Positions 49,192 to 58,869 are shown, numbered from the stretch's first letter. The stretch is 64,000 nucleotides of DNA from Neorhizobium galegae (GCF_017877135.1 NZ_JAGIPH010000006.1:270987-334986), one strand, 5' to 3'. Notes: generated by a model from the letters alone, not told the origin. A program made the numbers and translations.

Positions 49192-50219
49192 CAGAGTGCC
49201 TCCTTGCGGCGCATGCGCGGATCGATGATGGAAATCAGGACGTCGACGACAAGGTTCGCGACGATGAAGAACAGGCCCGCCACCAGCACCACGGCGGTGA
49301 CCGCGTTGAGATCCTTCTGCAGGATGGCGTTGAGGCCGTAGGAGGCAAAGCCGCCCCAGGCGAAGATCATCTCGATGACGAAGGCATTGCCGATCAGCGA
49401 GGCGAATTCGAGCCCCATGATGGTGAGCGGCGCGATGGAGGAGAGCTTCAGCAGATAGCGGAAGATGATGACGCGCTCAGGCACGCCGAAGCTCTGCAGC
49501 GTGAGCACATGGTCCTTGCGCTGGTTCTCGATCATCGAGGAGCGGGTGATGCGGGTGATCTGGCCGATGCCGGCCATCGACAGCGCAAAGGCGGGGAGCG
49601 CGATGTGCTGCAGCGCGCTGCCGACGACATCGAGCCGCCCGGCAAGAAGGCCGTCGAGGATCAGGAAGCCGGTCGGGCCGCCCTGCCAGCCAAGCCCGTG
49701 ATCAAGGCGCCCGATGATTGGCCAGCCGCCCGGCACCCGCGCCGCCAACAATTGCAGGGTGATGGCGAAGAGGAAGCTCGGGATCGTCACCCCCGTCAGC
49801 GACAGGATGCGACCCCCATGGTCCAGCGCGCGGTCGCGGTAATGGGCGGTGATCACGCCGAGCGGAATGGCGACGAGAAACATGAAGACGACGGAGACGA
49901 GAACGAGCTCCACCGTCGCCGGCACCGTCTGGGCAAGATCGGTCGTCACGGGGCGCTGCGAGACGAGCGAGGTGCCGAGATCGCCGTGCAGCGCCTTGGT
50001 GATGTAAGCGAGATACTGCACGACAATCGGCTGATCGAGCCCCATCTGCAGGCGCAGCGCCTGCACCTGTTCCGGCGTCGCCGCCGGTCCGAGCGCCATG
50101 CGGGCCGGATCGCCGGGCACGACGCGTGCAAGCGTGAAGATCATCAGGGACAGCACCACCATCACCAGCAGGAAGGTGCCGAGCCGGGCCAGAATCGCTG
50201 TCAACGGGTGATGCCGCAT
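49191..50219 (-). CDS. ABC transporter permease, DppB-type
   Basis: A 342-residue permease that begins MRHHPLTAILARLGTFLLV, with the usual VVPGDPARMALGPAATPEQ periplasmic segment near 35, six helices and an EAA-type loop (DHVLTLQSFGVPERVIIFRY) near 230. It is the first gene of the operon. The frame stays open for 91 further codons upstream into the divergent regulator, but those encode low-complexity sequence, so I place the start at 50219. Confidence 0.88.
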   Translation of the reverse strand: MRHHPLTAILARLGTFLLVMVVLSLMIFTLARVVPGDPARMALGPAATPEQVQALRLQMGLDQPIVVQYLAYITKALHGDLGTSLVSQRPVTTDLAQTVPATVELVLVSVVFMFLVAIPLGVITAHYRDRALDHGGRILSLTGVTIPSFLFAITLQLLAARVPGGWPIIGRLDHGLGWQGGPTGFLILDGLLAGRLDVVGSALQHIALPAFALSMAGIGQITRITRSSMIENQRKDHVLTLQSFGVPERVIIFRYLLKLSSIAPLTIMGLEFASLIGNAFVIEMIFAWGGFASYGLNAILQKDLNAVTAVVLVAGLFFIVANLVVDVLISIIDPRMRRKEAL

Positions 50220-50296
50220 CGTCGTGAAAGATCCCCTTGCAAGGAAACATGCGCCGGCAATCTCTCCTGTGGCCTTCCCACGAACAAGCGCGGCCT

Positions 50297-50332
50297 GGTA
50301 TAGTTTTTTGCTCGAAAGGTATAGGTTTTGCC
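50297..50332. promoter_or_regulatory. Direct repeats upstream of the MalT-like regulator
   Basis: GGTATAGTTTTTTGC (50297-50311) and GGTATAGGTTTTGCC (50318-50332) are direct repeats with a 21-base period, two helical turns. They lie in the 137-base gap between the divergent permease and regulator genes. MalT-type activators bind direct repeats cooperatively, so these may be the activator site, but the core differs from the MalT box. Confidence 0.5.
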
Positions 50333-50356
50333 TTTCAGATACCCTATCCCCTTGCC

Positions 50357-52723
50357 ATGGACATGCTTCTCGACAGGCCCCGCCTTCGCCGTCTGATGGC
50401 AGACGGCAATCACCGCGTCCTCCTTCTCCAGGCGGGGGCGGGCGCGGGAAAGAGCGTGCTGCTCCGGCAACTGGCGGAGCATGCCGGGGCACGCGTCTGC
50501 ACCGCGCTCCATCCGCAGCAGGCGGATCTCGAGGGCGGCATGCTGTTCTGGGACCTGCCGCGCAAGGCCCGGTCGCTCAGGCTTTCCGACGCCGTCATCG
50601 ACAACGCCGAGCGGATCGTCATCGCCTGCCGGCCGCAGCAGAAGGTCACCGGGCTGGCGCGGACACGTCTGCATGACGGCAGCCTTGTCCTTTCTGCGGA
50701 AGACCTCTCCTTTCATCAGAGCGATCTCGCTTCACTGCCACCCGATACCGCGCGGGCCGCGATTGAAACCTATGGCGGCTGGCCGGCCTTTCTGCGGCTG
50801 GCCGCCTGTGCCGCGGATCAAGCAGAAAGCCTTGTCGACTATTGCCGGGAAGCGCTGTTCGACCATCTGACGCCGGGCGACATGGCGGCGCTCGCACTGT
50901 GGCTGAAGGCACTCGACCAGCCGGTACCGGCGATCGCTGCCACCCTGCTGCCACCGCGTCTCCTTGCTGAACCGGATCGCTACCCTGTGCTCATCGAGGC
51001 CCTGCGGCGGGCAAGCGGGGAGAGCCTTGCGGCCTATGTGAGCCCCGCCGCCCTCAAAGATATCGCCTCCACGCTCGAACAGTCCGGGCAGGTGCTTGCC
51101 GCCATGAACCTGCTGCTGGACCATGGTCTGGAGGTGCAGGCGGCCGCCATTCTGGAACGGGCGCAGGGGCGCGATCTGATCTATCGCAGCAGCGTTGCGG
51201 CGTTCCAGGAAACCATCGTGCGGTTCTCGCACGAGATGGTGGCCGAGAACGAGACCATTCTGTTTGCCATCTGCCGGGCGCTGATGAAGCAGGGCGAACT
51301 TCATCGCGTGCGCCATCTCCTGTCGAAACATCTGGGCCTCGACTTCCTCGACCCCATGAAGGTGCTGGTGAAGGGATCGCGCTTCTCGTTTGGCGCGCGC
51401 ACCTTTCGCCTTAACCTGATGATCTCGGAGGACCTGACCCCGAACGATGCCATCTTCGAGCGGCTGGCCGAGTTCATGGCGGATTATCCCCCCGGCGAAC
51501 ACGGGAAATGGGCGTCCTATTACAATTCAATTCTGGAGTTCGAGATCCGCCGCCGCAATTTCCGCGAGGCCGAAGCCGCCGCGGCGCGGGCGCTGATCTA
51601 TCTGAAGAAGATGGGCGGCCAGCCGCTTCTGGAATTCTTCATTCACCTCCACCAGACCGTGCTGCGGCTGATGGGGGGCGATGTGCTTCTGGCCCGCAAG
51701 GCCGTGCAGGACGCCCGCGCGCGTCTTGAACAGGTGCCGCATCCGGCGGGCGCGGAATTTCGCATGCTGCGCCTTGCCGAGGCATGTATCGATTACGAGG
51801 CGGGACGTCATCGAGCCCTTTTGCAGTTTGTGCAGGCCGAGTTCGAGGATTTCGCTGCCGCCGAGATCTGGCCGAGCCTGATGCAGTTCGCCCTGCATTA
51901 TGCCTCCCAGGCGCTGATCGACCATTTCCCGATGGGCGTGCGCCCGGGCTTCCTGGACGGCCTCTGGATCCATCTGTCGGACGGTCTGCAGTTTCATGCC
52001 ATGATGGAAATCCGCACCGCTATCGCCTATCAGAATGCCGGGCGCTGGCGAGAAGCGGCCGCCGCACTCACTGCCATCCGCATGCCCATGGGCAAACACT
52101 GGATCGACAGTGCCGTGGACGATCTGTCGCGCCTTACGCGCCGCGACGAGATTGCCTATGTGATGGCCTGGCTTCGTGAAGCCGTCCATCTTTCCACGCC
52201 CCGACCTTATCTTGCACGGCAGCTGGAAGCCCTGATGGCCAATCCGAAAGTCACCCATCGCGAGCGCGTAGCCCTCGCAATCTGGCTGAGCTACGCGGCA
52301 CATCAGCGCCGGGAGACGGCTCTTGCCCGCGGCCACCTTCTATCGGCACTGGAAAGCGCCAATCGCCTAGGCTGCCACGGGGTTTTGTCGGAAGAACGGC
52401 TGTTCCTCTCGCCGCTTCTGGAAAACAGGCTGCTCCGGAGTTTTATCGAGAAATCCGTCAGTGTCCGGCGTTCGCTGTCGATCTTCAGCTCTTCGCTGAA
52501 TTCGCCGCATGCCCGCGCGCTGAAGGGCGGCCTGTCCCAGAGGGAGGCGCAGATGCTGCAACTGGCGGCGGCGGGCCTCTCCAACAAGCAGATTGCCGCA
52601 ACGCTGAACATTTCCGAAGTCACCGTGAAATACCATCTCGGTAACCTCTATCGCAAACTGGGCTGCAACCGCCGTTCGGAAGCCTTGAGCGCTGCAACCG
52701 CACTGGGCTGGATCATCAGCTAG
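50357..52723 (+). CDS. MalT-like LuxR-family transcriptional regulator (STAND ATPase)
   Basis: A 788-residue regulator. An N-terminal P-loop AGAGAGKSVLL near residue 25-35 opens a nucleotide-binding region, followed by a long helical TPR-like middle and a LuxR-type helix-turn-helix at about 720-785 (LSQREAQMLQLAAAGLSNKQIAATLNISEVTVKYHLGNLYRKLG). The LuxR end is textbook; the NTPase part is shorter than in MalT (901 residues) and its Walker B is not clear. ATG at 50357 starts at the conserved region. It is divergent from the HyuA/DUF917 ABC operon and is probably its ligand-responsive activator. Confidence 0.87.
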   Translation: MDMLLDRPRLRRLMADGNHRVLLLQAGAGAGKSVLLRQLAEHAGARVCTALHPQQADLEGGMLFWDLPRKARSLRLSDAVIDNAERIVIACRPQQKVTGLARTRLHDGSLVLSAEDLSFHQSDLASLPPDTARAAIETYGGWPAFLRLAACAADQAESLVDYCREALFDHLTPGDMAALALWLKALDQPVPAIAATLLPPRLLAEPDRYPVLIEALRRASGESLAAYVSPAALKDIASTLEQSGQVLAAMNLLLDHGLEVQAAAILERAQGRDLIYRSSVAAFQETIVRFSHEMVAENETILFAICRALMKQGELHRVRHLLSKHLGLDFLDPMKVLVKGSRFSFGARTFRLNLMISEDLTPNDAIFERLAEFMADYPPGEHGKWASYYNSILEFEIRRRNFREAEAAAARALIYLKKMGGQPLLEFFIHLHQTVLRLMGGDVLLARKAVQDARARLEQVPHPAGAEFRMLRLAEACIDYEAGRHRALLQFVQAEFEDFAAAEIWPSLMQFALHYASQALIDHFPMGVRPGFLDGLWIHLSDGLQFHAMMEIRTAIAYQNAGRWREAAAALTAIRMPMGKHWIDSAVDDLSRLTRRDEIAYVMAWLREAVHLSTPRPYLARQLEALMANPKVTHRERVALAIWLSYAAHQRRETALARGHLLSALESANRLGCHGVLSEERLFLSPLLENRLLRSFIEKSVSVRRSLSIFSSSLNSPHARALKGGLSQREAQMLQLAAAGLSNKQIAATLNISEVTVKYHLGNLYRKLGCNRRSEALSAATALGWIIS

Positions 52724-52844
52724 GCTGCAAAGCAGGCGTCGGTGCTGCCCGTTGCAAAGCCGGTCTCAAACTATTCCGTTTTTAGCATGTCGATTGCGCC
52801 TTGTTTGAAGTAGCGTGCCGACACCTTGATCCAGAGCGAGTTCA

Positions 52845-53891
52845 ATGAGTTACGAAGTTCGAGCGCGTGTGCGTTCCCTTGGATTATCCGTCGGGCATCA
52901 TGAAACGGGCGCGTTGAACGCCATCACGGATGTGAAGGGCGTTGCCGTTGGCCATGTCACCTGCGTGGACGGAAACCGGACACGGACAGGTGCCACCGCC
53001 ATCCTGCCCCATGCCGGCAATCTGTTTCAGGACAAGGTGCCGGCGGCACTGGCTGTTTTCAATGGTTTCGGCAAGTTCGCCGGATCGACGCAGATCGCCG
53101 AACTTGGCGAGATCGAAACGCCGATCCTGCTGACCAATACGCTGGCAGTCGGGCGCGCGATCGAGGCCATCAATCGCCACACGCTGGGGCAGGTGGGGAA
53201 TGAACGGGTCGTCTCCGTCAATGCGGTGGTCGGCGAGACCAACGACTCGCGGCTCAATGACATCCGCGCGGCGCGTCCGGACGTGGAGGAAATGCTTCAG
53301 GCACTGTCTTGCGCCAAAACCGGTCCGGTGGAGGAGGGGGCCGTCGGTGCAGGAACCGGAACGGTTGCCTTCGGTCTCAAAGGCGGCATCGGCACCAGTT
53401 CGCGCATCCTGTCGGTCGCCGGGGTCCGTTATACGGTCGGCGTGCTCGTCCAGTCGAATTATGGTGGCCGGCTGCGCGTGGACGGGCGACCCTACGAGGC
53501 GGAAGGCCATGACAAGGATGGCTCGATCGTCATGGTCGTCGCAACCGATGCGCCGCTCTGCGCGCGCAACCTCAAACGTCTTGCCGAACGCTGTTTTGGC
53601 GGTCTTGCCCGCACGGGTGCTGCCCTCAGCAGCGGTTCCGGCGATTATGCGCTTGCCTTCTCCACGGCCGAGGAGGTGCGCCGCACGCCGGAGCGCCGCA
53701 AGGCGCTGGCCGCCTACCCGGTTCTCTCCAACGACGTCGTCTCACCCCTCTTTGAAGCCGTCATAGAGGCAAGCGAGGAGGCCATCCTCAACTCCTTGAC
53801 GATGGCAACGACCACCCATGGCTACAATGCCGCAACCGGCAAGCCGTCGACCATTCAAGCGATTTCCCTCGACGCTCTCAAGCGCCTCTAA
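52845..53891 (+). CDS. P1-family aminopeptidase, DmpA/BapA-like
   Basis: A 348-residue self-processing hydrolase. The expected autocleavage site is Gly226-Ser227 in KDGSIVMVVATDAPL, aligning with Gly249-Ser250 of Ochrobactrum DmpA; Ser227 would be the nucleophile. Other family signatures are the N-terminal GALNAITDVKGVAVGHVT, GAGTGTVAFGLKGGIGTSSR near 165, and SNYGGRLRVDG near 200. DmpA removes N-terminal L- or D-Ala from peptides and amides, and relatives cleave beta-peptides. It is followed at once by a D-amino-acid aminotransferase gene, which supports action on D-residues. Confidence 0.88.
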   Translation: MSYEVRARVRSLGLSVGHHETGALNAITDVKGVAVGHVTCVDGNRTRTGATAILPHAGNLFQDKVPAALAVFNGFGKFAGSTQIAELGEIETPILLTNTLAVGRAIEAINRHTLGQVGNERVVSVNAVVGETNDSRLNDIRAARPDVEEMLQALSCAKTGPVEEGAVGAGTGTVAFGLKGGIGTSSRILSVAGVRYTVGVLVQSNYGGRLRVDGRPYEAEGHDKDGSIVMVVATDAPLCARNLKRLAERCFGGLARTGAALSSGSGDYALAFSTAEEVRRTPERRKALAAYPVLSNDVVSPLFEAVIEASEEAILNSLTMATTTHGYNAATGKPSTIQAISLDALKRL

Positions 53892-53911
53892 TGCCTTCAA
53901 TCGGAGTTTCC

Positions 53912-54778
53912 ATGCCTGCCGCAACACCCCGCATCGTTTATCTCAATGGTGCCTTCCTGCCCGAAAACGAAGCGCATATCTCGATCTTCGATCGAGGTTT
54001 TCTCTTTGGCGACGGCATCTACGAGGTCACGGCGGTTCTCGATGGCAAGCTGATCGATAGTCCGCTGCACATGGCGCGCCTGGAGCGCAGCGTGCGGGAA
54101 ATCGGCGGCACATTGCCCATTTCGACCGACGAGATCGTCGCGATCGAAAAGCGGCTCGTTGCGGAAAACGCGCTGACCGAGGGTGTCGTCTATCTCCAGT
54201 ACACGCGCGGCGCCGAGGATCGCAATTTCCTCTATTCGGAAGACCTCGCGCCGACACTTCTTCTCTTCACCCAGGCAAAGACGCTCGAACATGTGGCGGC
54301 TGTCGAAAAGGGCCTGAAGGTCAAGATCGTTGCGGACCAGCGCTGGGAGCGCCGCGACATCAAGAGCGTCTGTCTCCTGCCGCAGGTTCTGGCCAAGCGC
54401 ATCGCCAAGGCCGAGGGTTGCGACGAGGCGTGGATGGTCGAGGATGGCTATGTGACGGAGGGTGCGTCCTCGACGGCCTATATCATCACCCATGACGACA
54501 AGATCGTCACGCGCGGCAATGGTCACGCGACGCTGCCCGGCTGCACACGGCTTGCGATCCTCGATCTTGCCCGCGAGCAGGGCCTAACGATCGAGGAGCG
54601 TCCGTTCTCGGTGGACGAAGCCATGTCGGCGCAGGAAGCCTGCCTCACCAGTGCCTCGAACTTCATCGTGCCGATCACCTCGATCGACGGCAAGCCCGTC
54701 GGCGACGGCAAGGCCGGTCCGATGTTCAAGCGTTTGCGCACGCTCTATATGGAGAACGCCCGGCGCACTGCGGTTTGA
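53912..54778 (+). CDS. dat: D-amino-acid aminotransferase (PLP fold type IV)
   Basis: A 288-residue enzyme of the D-alanine aminotransferase size. The early FDRGFLFGDGIYEV motif is near residue 24, and the PLP lysine is in RRDIKSVCLLP near 145. EGASSTAYII near 185 and the SASNFIVPITSIDG segment near 245 are family hallmarks. It would convert D-alanine or other D-amino acids to keto acids. An ATG at 53891 overlaps the P1 peptidase stop (TAATG), but CGGAG lies five bases before 53912. The two genes form a short operon on the plus strand. Confidence 0.88.
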   Translation: MPAATPRIVYLNGAFLPENEAHISIFDRGFLFGDGIYEVTAVLDGKLIDSPLHMARLERSVREIGGTLPISTDEIVAIEKRLVAENALTEGVVYLQYTRGAEDRNFLYSEDLAPTLLLFTQAKTLEHVAAVEKGLKVKIVADQRWERRDIKSVCLLPQVLAKRIAKAEGCDEAWMVEDGYVTEGASSTAYIITHDDKIVTRGNGHATLPGCTRLAILDLAREQGLTIEERPFSVDEAMSAQEACLTSASNFIVPITSIDGKPVGDGKAGPMFKRLRTLYMENARRTAV

Positions 54779-54785
54779 TGAGGCC

Positions 54786-55670
54786 TTAAGCGGAGGTCAG
54801 CACGTTCCAGGTGCGCTTGACGATCGGTCGCCGGTTTTCGCGCGAACGATAAAGCCGGATTTCGACATCGATATCCCAGTCAGGCTCTGCTGCCCTCACC
54901 AGCCGGCCATCGGAAAGCTCGGTGGCAACCAGGCTTTCCGGGATCCAGGAAAGCCCCCAGCCGGCCATGACCATGCCCTTCAGGCCGACCGACATGCTGC
55001 CGACGTGGACGCGGTTTTCCACCGGCAGCCGATCGGCCATCGCACCGGCGATCAACTGGCCGAAGAACGAGATCTTCTGATAGCTGACATGGGCAAAACC
55101 CGGCGCGATGCGGTGCCGGGGCTGCCCGTTCTCGTCCGGGGCACTCACCGGGATGATGGTTTCTGCGCCCAGCCGATGGTGCTCGAACTGCAGGCCGAGC
55201 AGCATCGGCACATGCGGGTTCTGATAGGTCAGCAGGAAATCGGAATCCCCGTCGATCAGAGAATTGAGGTTTTCCTCCATGCTGCCGGAATCGGGCCGCA
55301 TATGCGAAACGATGGGGCCGAGCTTGGCATTGAGGTCGTTCAGCCAATCGGGAAAGAAGGTGAACGACAGCGTGTGCAGGGCCGTGAAGGTGATCGTGCG
55401 GGCGTTGTCGCCTTCCTCGTGCTGGAGATTGCGCCGTGCCTGATAGAGACCCTGAAGGGTCTGCTCGGCAATCGGCACAAAACGTTCGCCGGCATCGGTC
55501 AGCCGCGACGGATAGGTGGCGCGATCGATGAGGCTTGTGCCGACCCAGGCTTCCAGCTGCCGGATCCGGCGGCTGAAGGCCGACTGTGTGACGTGGCGCT
55601 CTTCCGCAGCCTTGGAAAAATTCAGCGTCTGGGCGAGGGCCAGGAAATCTTCAAGCCATTTGACTTCCAC
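54786..55670 (-). CDS. LysR-family transcriptional regulator
   Basis: A 294-residue regulator with a start best read as GTG at 55670 (EVKWLEDFLALAQTLNFSKAAEE). The helix-turn-helix follows with VTQSAFSRRIRQLEAWVG, then the effector domain to about residue 285. The GAGG ribosome site is six bases upstream; a GTG four codons earlier is possible. It lies between the convergent dat gene and the D-aminopeptidase gene on its own strand. It is the only regulator in this peptide cluster, so it probably senses a D-peptide or D-amino acid. Confidence 0.87.
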   Translation of the reverse strand: MEVKWLEDFLALAQTLNFSKAAEERHVTQSAFSRRIRQLEAWVGTSLIDRATYPSRLTDAGERFVPIAEQTLQGLYQARRNLQHEEGDNARTITFTALHTLSFTFFPDWLNDLNAKLGPIVSHMRPDSGSMEENLNSLIDGDSDFLLTYQNPHVPMLLGLQFEHHRLGAETIIPVSAPDENGQPRHRIAPGFAHVSYQKISFFGQLIAGAMADRLPVENRVHVGSMSVGLKGMVMAGWGLSWIPESLVATELSDGRLVRAAEPDWDIDVEIRLYRSRENRRPIVKRTWNVLTSA

Positions 55671-55732
55671 AGCAAACCTCACGGAAAAACGGACGGACGT
55701 TTTTCCTTGGTCCGAATAGCGGAAAAATGCAA

Positions 55733-57238
55733 TCAGCCAGCGCGGCGATACTCGATCATGCGTGCCCGCGACAGGACGAGTTCGAGGCGATTATCCGACA
55801 GGAGATGGAGGCAGACACGCTTCGTCCAGGGACCGTCCCGCAGCGTGAACAGGAAACGACCGCCTCCAAGTGCTGCAAGTGGCATCCGATGACGGACGGG
55901 GCCGACACCCATCACCAAATCTCCGCCATCAATATCGAAACATGCGCCTTCCTCTGAACGCCATTGACCATCAAGAGAGGCGGGTACGCCCGTATCGACG
56001 GCCGGGTGGAGGCGGCGGGCGGCGTGACCGATCTCGCCGACAATGGCCTCGCCCTCCATCGCCAGCCGCAGAGGGGAGGAGGCGGAAAAGGTCGAAACGA
56101 AGCCGCCTTCATCCTCGTAAACGGTCTCATCAGCATCGAGCCAGGTCAGGGTGGAACCCTTGACCTCCAGCCAGAAGGGTCCCGTCTCCGGGACATAGAG
56201 ACCATCCGCGAGCGACGCCGAGGGGAGGGGCAGGGGAAGGTTGAGCAGCGCGGCCATCGCCTCCTGGGCGATCTTGTTGCCGTTGGTGTCTTCCCGGTTC
56301 GACACGATGACGAAGCCGCTCTTGCTGTCGCGATCGATGAGGAAATAGCTCTTGTAGCCGGGATGCGAACCGCCATGGCCGGTGAATTCGCGACCGCCGA
56401 GCAGCGTGCGGCGAAGCCCAAGGCCATAACCGCTCTCTCTGCCGTCCGACAGCGGACGCGGCGCCGCCAGGCGATCGAGCATTCCGGTAAAGGGCGCTTC
56501 GTCGGAGAGCAGAAGGTGTAGCCAGTCGGCAAGGCTCTTTGCACTGCCCGTCATGCTGCCGGAGGCGGAGATATGCAGGCCGGCTGCGGAAAGCTGCCAT
56601 TTCTCACCGTCATGCCAGTATCCCGGTACAAGACCTGCGACGGCATCATTCCACCCATCCGGCGCATCGAGGACGATTTCCTGTCCGCCTGCAGAGCGGA
56701 TGAAGTCGCGAAAGAACAGCCCTTTCCGTTCAAGCGCCGCTTCGACGAGGCGGTAACCGGTGTTCGAGTAGGAGACCTCGGTGCCTGCCTCGTAATTGAG
56801 GCGCGTCTGGCGGGCGAGGAACTCCAGCAAAGGGCCGGCCTTCGTCTCTGTGTAGACGGAAAGCCCCAGCAGCGACAGGCATTCGCGCGTATCGGGAAGC
56901 CCGCCGCTCATGTCGAGCGCGCGGCCCACGGTAACGCTCGCCAGGGGTTCCTGAAGCTCCGGAAGATGCGCGCCGAGCGTATCATTCAGGGAGATCACGT
57001 CCGGATGCGACAGCACCATGGTGCAGAAGGCATGTTTGGTGACGGAGGCGTAACGCACCACGCTGTCGGCGCTGAACGGCGCCATGGTCGAAAGACTTTC
57101 GACGCCGCCGGCCTCAGTGAAACGGAGGCCGCTTTCATCAAAGCCGATCACGGCGCCGCCCGGCTGGTCAGCGCCCCAGCCGGCTGCGAATTTTTGCGCG
57201 ACGGCTTGCGCCGCTTCCCAATGGGCCGTGATCGACAT
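55733..57238 (-). CDS. dap: D-aminopeptidase, peptidase family S12 (DAP-like)
   Basis: A 501-residue penicillin-binding-fold hydrolase. The SxxK motif is Ser65-Val-Thr-Lys68, the YxN motif YSN is near residue 158, and the third motif is HGG near 290 in TGHGGSHPG, where Ochrobactrum DAP also has His instead of Lys. A long beta-barrel C-terminal half (about 325-500) matches the DAP layout. The family releases N-terminal D-residues such as D-Ala. ATG at 57238 has GGAGA seven bases before it. There is no signal peptide, so it acts inside the cell on imported peptides. Confidence 0.9.
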   Translation of the reverse strand: MSITAHWEAAQAVAQKFAAGWGADQPGGAVIGFDESGLRFTEAGGVESLSTMAPFSADSVVRYASVTKHAFCTMVLSHPDVISLNDTLGAHLPELQEPLASVTVGRALDMSGGLPDTRECLSLLGLSVYTETKAGPLLEFLARQTRLNYEAGTEVSYSNTGYRLVEAALERKGLFFRDFIRSAGGQEIVLDAPDGWNDAVAGLVPGYWHDGEKWQLSAAGLHISASGSMTGSAKSLADWLHLLLSDEAPFTGMLDRLAAPRPLSDGRESGYGLGLRRTLLGGREFTGHGGSHPGYKSYFLIDRDSKSGFVIVSNREDTNGNKIAQEAMAALLNLPLPLPSASLADGLYVPETGPFWLEVKGSTLTWLDADETVYEDEGGFVSTFSASSPLRLAMEGEAIVGEIGHAARRLHPAVDTGVPASLDGQWRSEEGACFDIDGGDLVMGVGPVRHRMPLAALGGGRFLFTLRDGPWTKRVCLHLLSDNRLELVLSRARMIEYRRAG

Positions 57239-57297
57239 GCACTTCTCCAATAATCCCCCGAAATCCGGACCTGGGTCCGCCAGAACCTTAAGAAAGG

Positions 57298-58041
57298 TCA
57301 GGCCGGTTCTTCGAGTTCGACGCTCAGGCTTCTGAGTTCGCGTGTGTGCGGATGCTCGACCTGTCCGAGACGCAGATCCTCAGCCGTCACCTGCTCGACC
57401 ATATGGCCATCGATCATGACGCCGACATGCGAGCAGAGATGCGCGATGACGCTGAGATTGTGGCTCACCATCACATAGGTCAGGTTCCGCTCAACCCTCA
57501 GATCCGCGAGAAGATTGAGGATTTCCGCCTGCACGGAGACGTCGAGCGCACTGGTCGGTTCGTCGAGCAGCAGCACCTGCGGATCGGCAATCAGGGCGCG
57601 GGCAATGGCCACGCGCTGGCGCTGGCCGCCGGAGAGCTGGTGCGGAAAGCGGAAACGCGCCGATTGCGGCAGGGCGACCGCGGACAGAACCTTGGCAATC
57701 CGGCTATCGATGTCCTTCATGCCATGGACAAGCGGCAGTTCCGACAGAATGCGGTCAATGGTCTGCCGCGGATGCAGCGAGCCGTACGGATCCTGGAACA
57801 CCATCTGCACCTTGCGGAAAAATGCCGGCGGCCGTTTAAGCGGTGCCGCTTCTCCGGAAAATGCGATGCGTCCCGACCAGTCGGTGTTGAGGCCGGCCAT
57901 GGCGCGCAGCACGGTCGACTTGCCGGAGCCGCTTTCGCCGACGATGCCGAAGCTCGTGCCCTGGGCGACCTGAAAAGTCACGCCCTTGACGACTTGCCTG
58001 TCGCCGAAACTGATGCTGAGGTTCTCGATCTCAATAGTCAT
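57298..58041 (-). CDS. ABC transporter ATPase, DppF-type
   Basis: A 247-residue ATPase, shorter than DppF (about 330) because the C-terminal oligopeptide extension is missing. Walker A GESGSGKS is near 38, signature LSGGQRQRVAIARA near 140 and Walker [11 protein letters not shown] near 160. Its ATG overlaps the DppD-type stop by four bases. In the other three Dpp-type systems of the window the two ATPases are fused; here they are separate. Confidence 0.9.
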   Translation of the reverse strand: MTIEIENLSISFGDRQVVKGVTFQVAQGTSFGIVGESGSGKSTVLRAMAGLNTDWSGRIAFSGEAAPLKRPPAFFRKVQMVFQDPYGSLHPRQTIDRILSELPLVHGMKDIDSRIAKVLSAVALPQSARFRFPHQLSGGQRQRVAIARALIADPQVLLLDEPTSALDVSVQAEILNLLADLRVERNLTYVMVSHNLSVIAHLCSHVGVMIDGHMVEQVTAEDLRLGQVEHPHTRELRSLSVELEEPA

Positions 58042-58865
58042 TTCAGCCACTCCGGATCACGGGTGAGCACCGGCAGACGGTCCTTCGGATGAAGGAGCGA
58101 CGGCATGCAGTTCAAAAGCCCCCGCGTATAGGGATGCTGCGCGGACAGGAGTTCGGAGGCTTTCACCTCCTCCATCACGCGCCCGGCATACATCACGGCA
58201 ACCCGGTCGCAGAAATGCGAAACCAGCGGCAGGTCGTGGCTGATGAGCAGCAGGCCCATCCCGCGTTCCGAGACCAGTTCCTCGATCAGCCGCAGGATTT
58301 CTGCCTGAACGGTGGCGTCGAGGGCGCTGGTGGGCTCGTCCGCGATCAGCAGTTCCGGATCCGGTGCAAGCATCATCGCGATCATGACGCGCTGGCCCAT
58401 GCCGCCGGATACCTGGTGCGGGTAGGAGGCCGCCACCTTTTTCGGATCGCGGATCTTCACCTGTTCCAGAAGCATGACCGCTGCTTCCGCCGCCTGTCGT
58501 TTGCTGCCGCCCTTGTGGGTACGCCAGGCTTCCGCCACCTGGCTGCCGATGGTCTTGACCGGGTTGAGCGAATATTTCGGATCCTGCAGGATGAAGCCCG
58601 CCCGCTTGCCGCGGATCTGGCGCATCTCTCTTTCGCTGGCGGACATGATGTCGATGCCGTCGAAGGTCAGGGCGTCCGCAGAAATGCGCGTCTGCTTCGG
58701 CAAAAGCTTCATCAGGGCGCGAGCGGTCAGGCTTTTGCCCGAGCCACTTTCGCCGACGATGCCGAGCTTTTCCGTGCCGAGCGTCAAGGAGACGCCCTTG
58801 ACGGCAGGCGTGAAGCCGGTGCGGCTCTCAAAGCCGATATGGAGGTTCTGGATGTCGACGAGCAC
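58038..58865 (-). CDS. ABC transporter ATPase, DppD-type
   Basis: A 275-residue ATPase with Walker A GESGSGKS near 40, signature [14 protein letters not shown] near 155 and Walker [11 protein letters not shown] near 178. In the signature the usual Arg after GGM is Gly (GGMGQR), which is uncommon. The start is GTG at 58865, four bases after the permease stop, with GGGG upstream; the longer open frame reads back into the permease gene. Confidence 0.88.
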   Translation of the reverse strand: MLVDIQNLHIGFESRTGFTPAVKGVSLTLGTEKLGIVGESGSGKSLTARALMKLLPKQTRISADALTFDGIDIMSASEREMRQIRGKRAGFILQDPKYSLNPVKTIGSQVAEAWRTHKGGSKRQAAEAAVMLLEQVKIRDPKKVAASYPHQVSGGMGQRVMIAMMLAPDPELLIADEPTSALDATVQAEILRLIEELVSERGMGLLLISHDLPLVSHFCDRVAVMYAGRVMEEVKASELLSAQHPYTRGLLNCMPSLLHPKDRLPVLTRDPEWLK

Positions 58866-58869
58866 CGGC

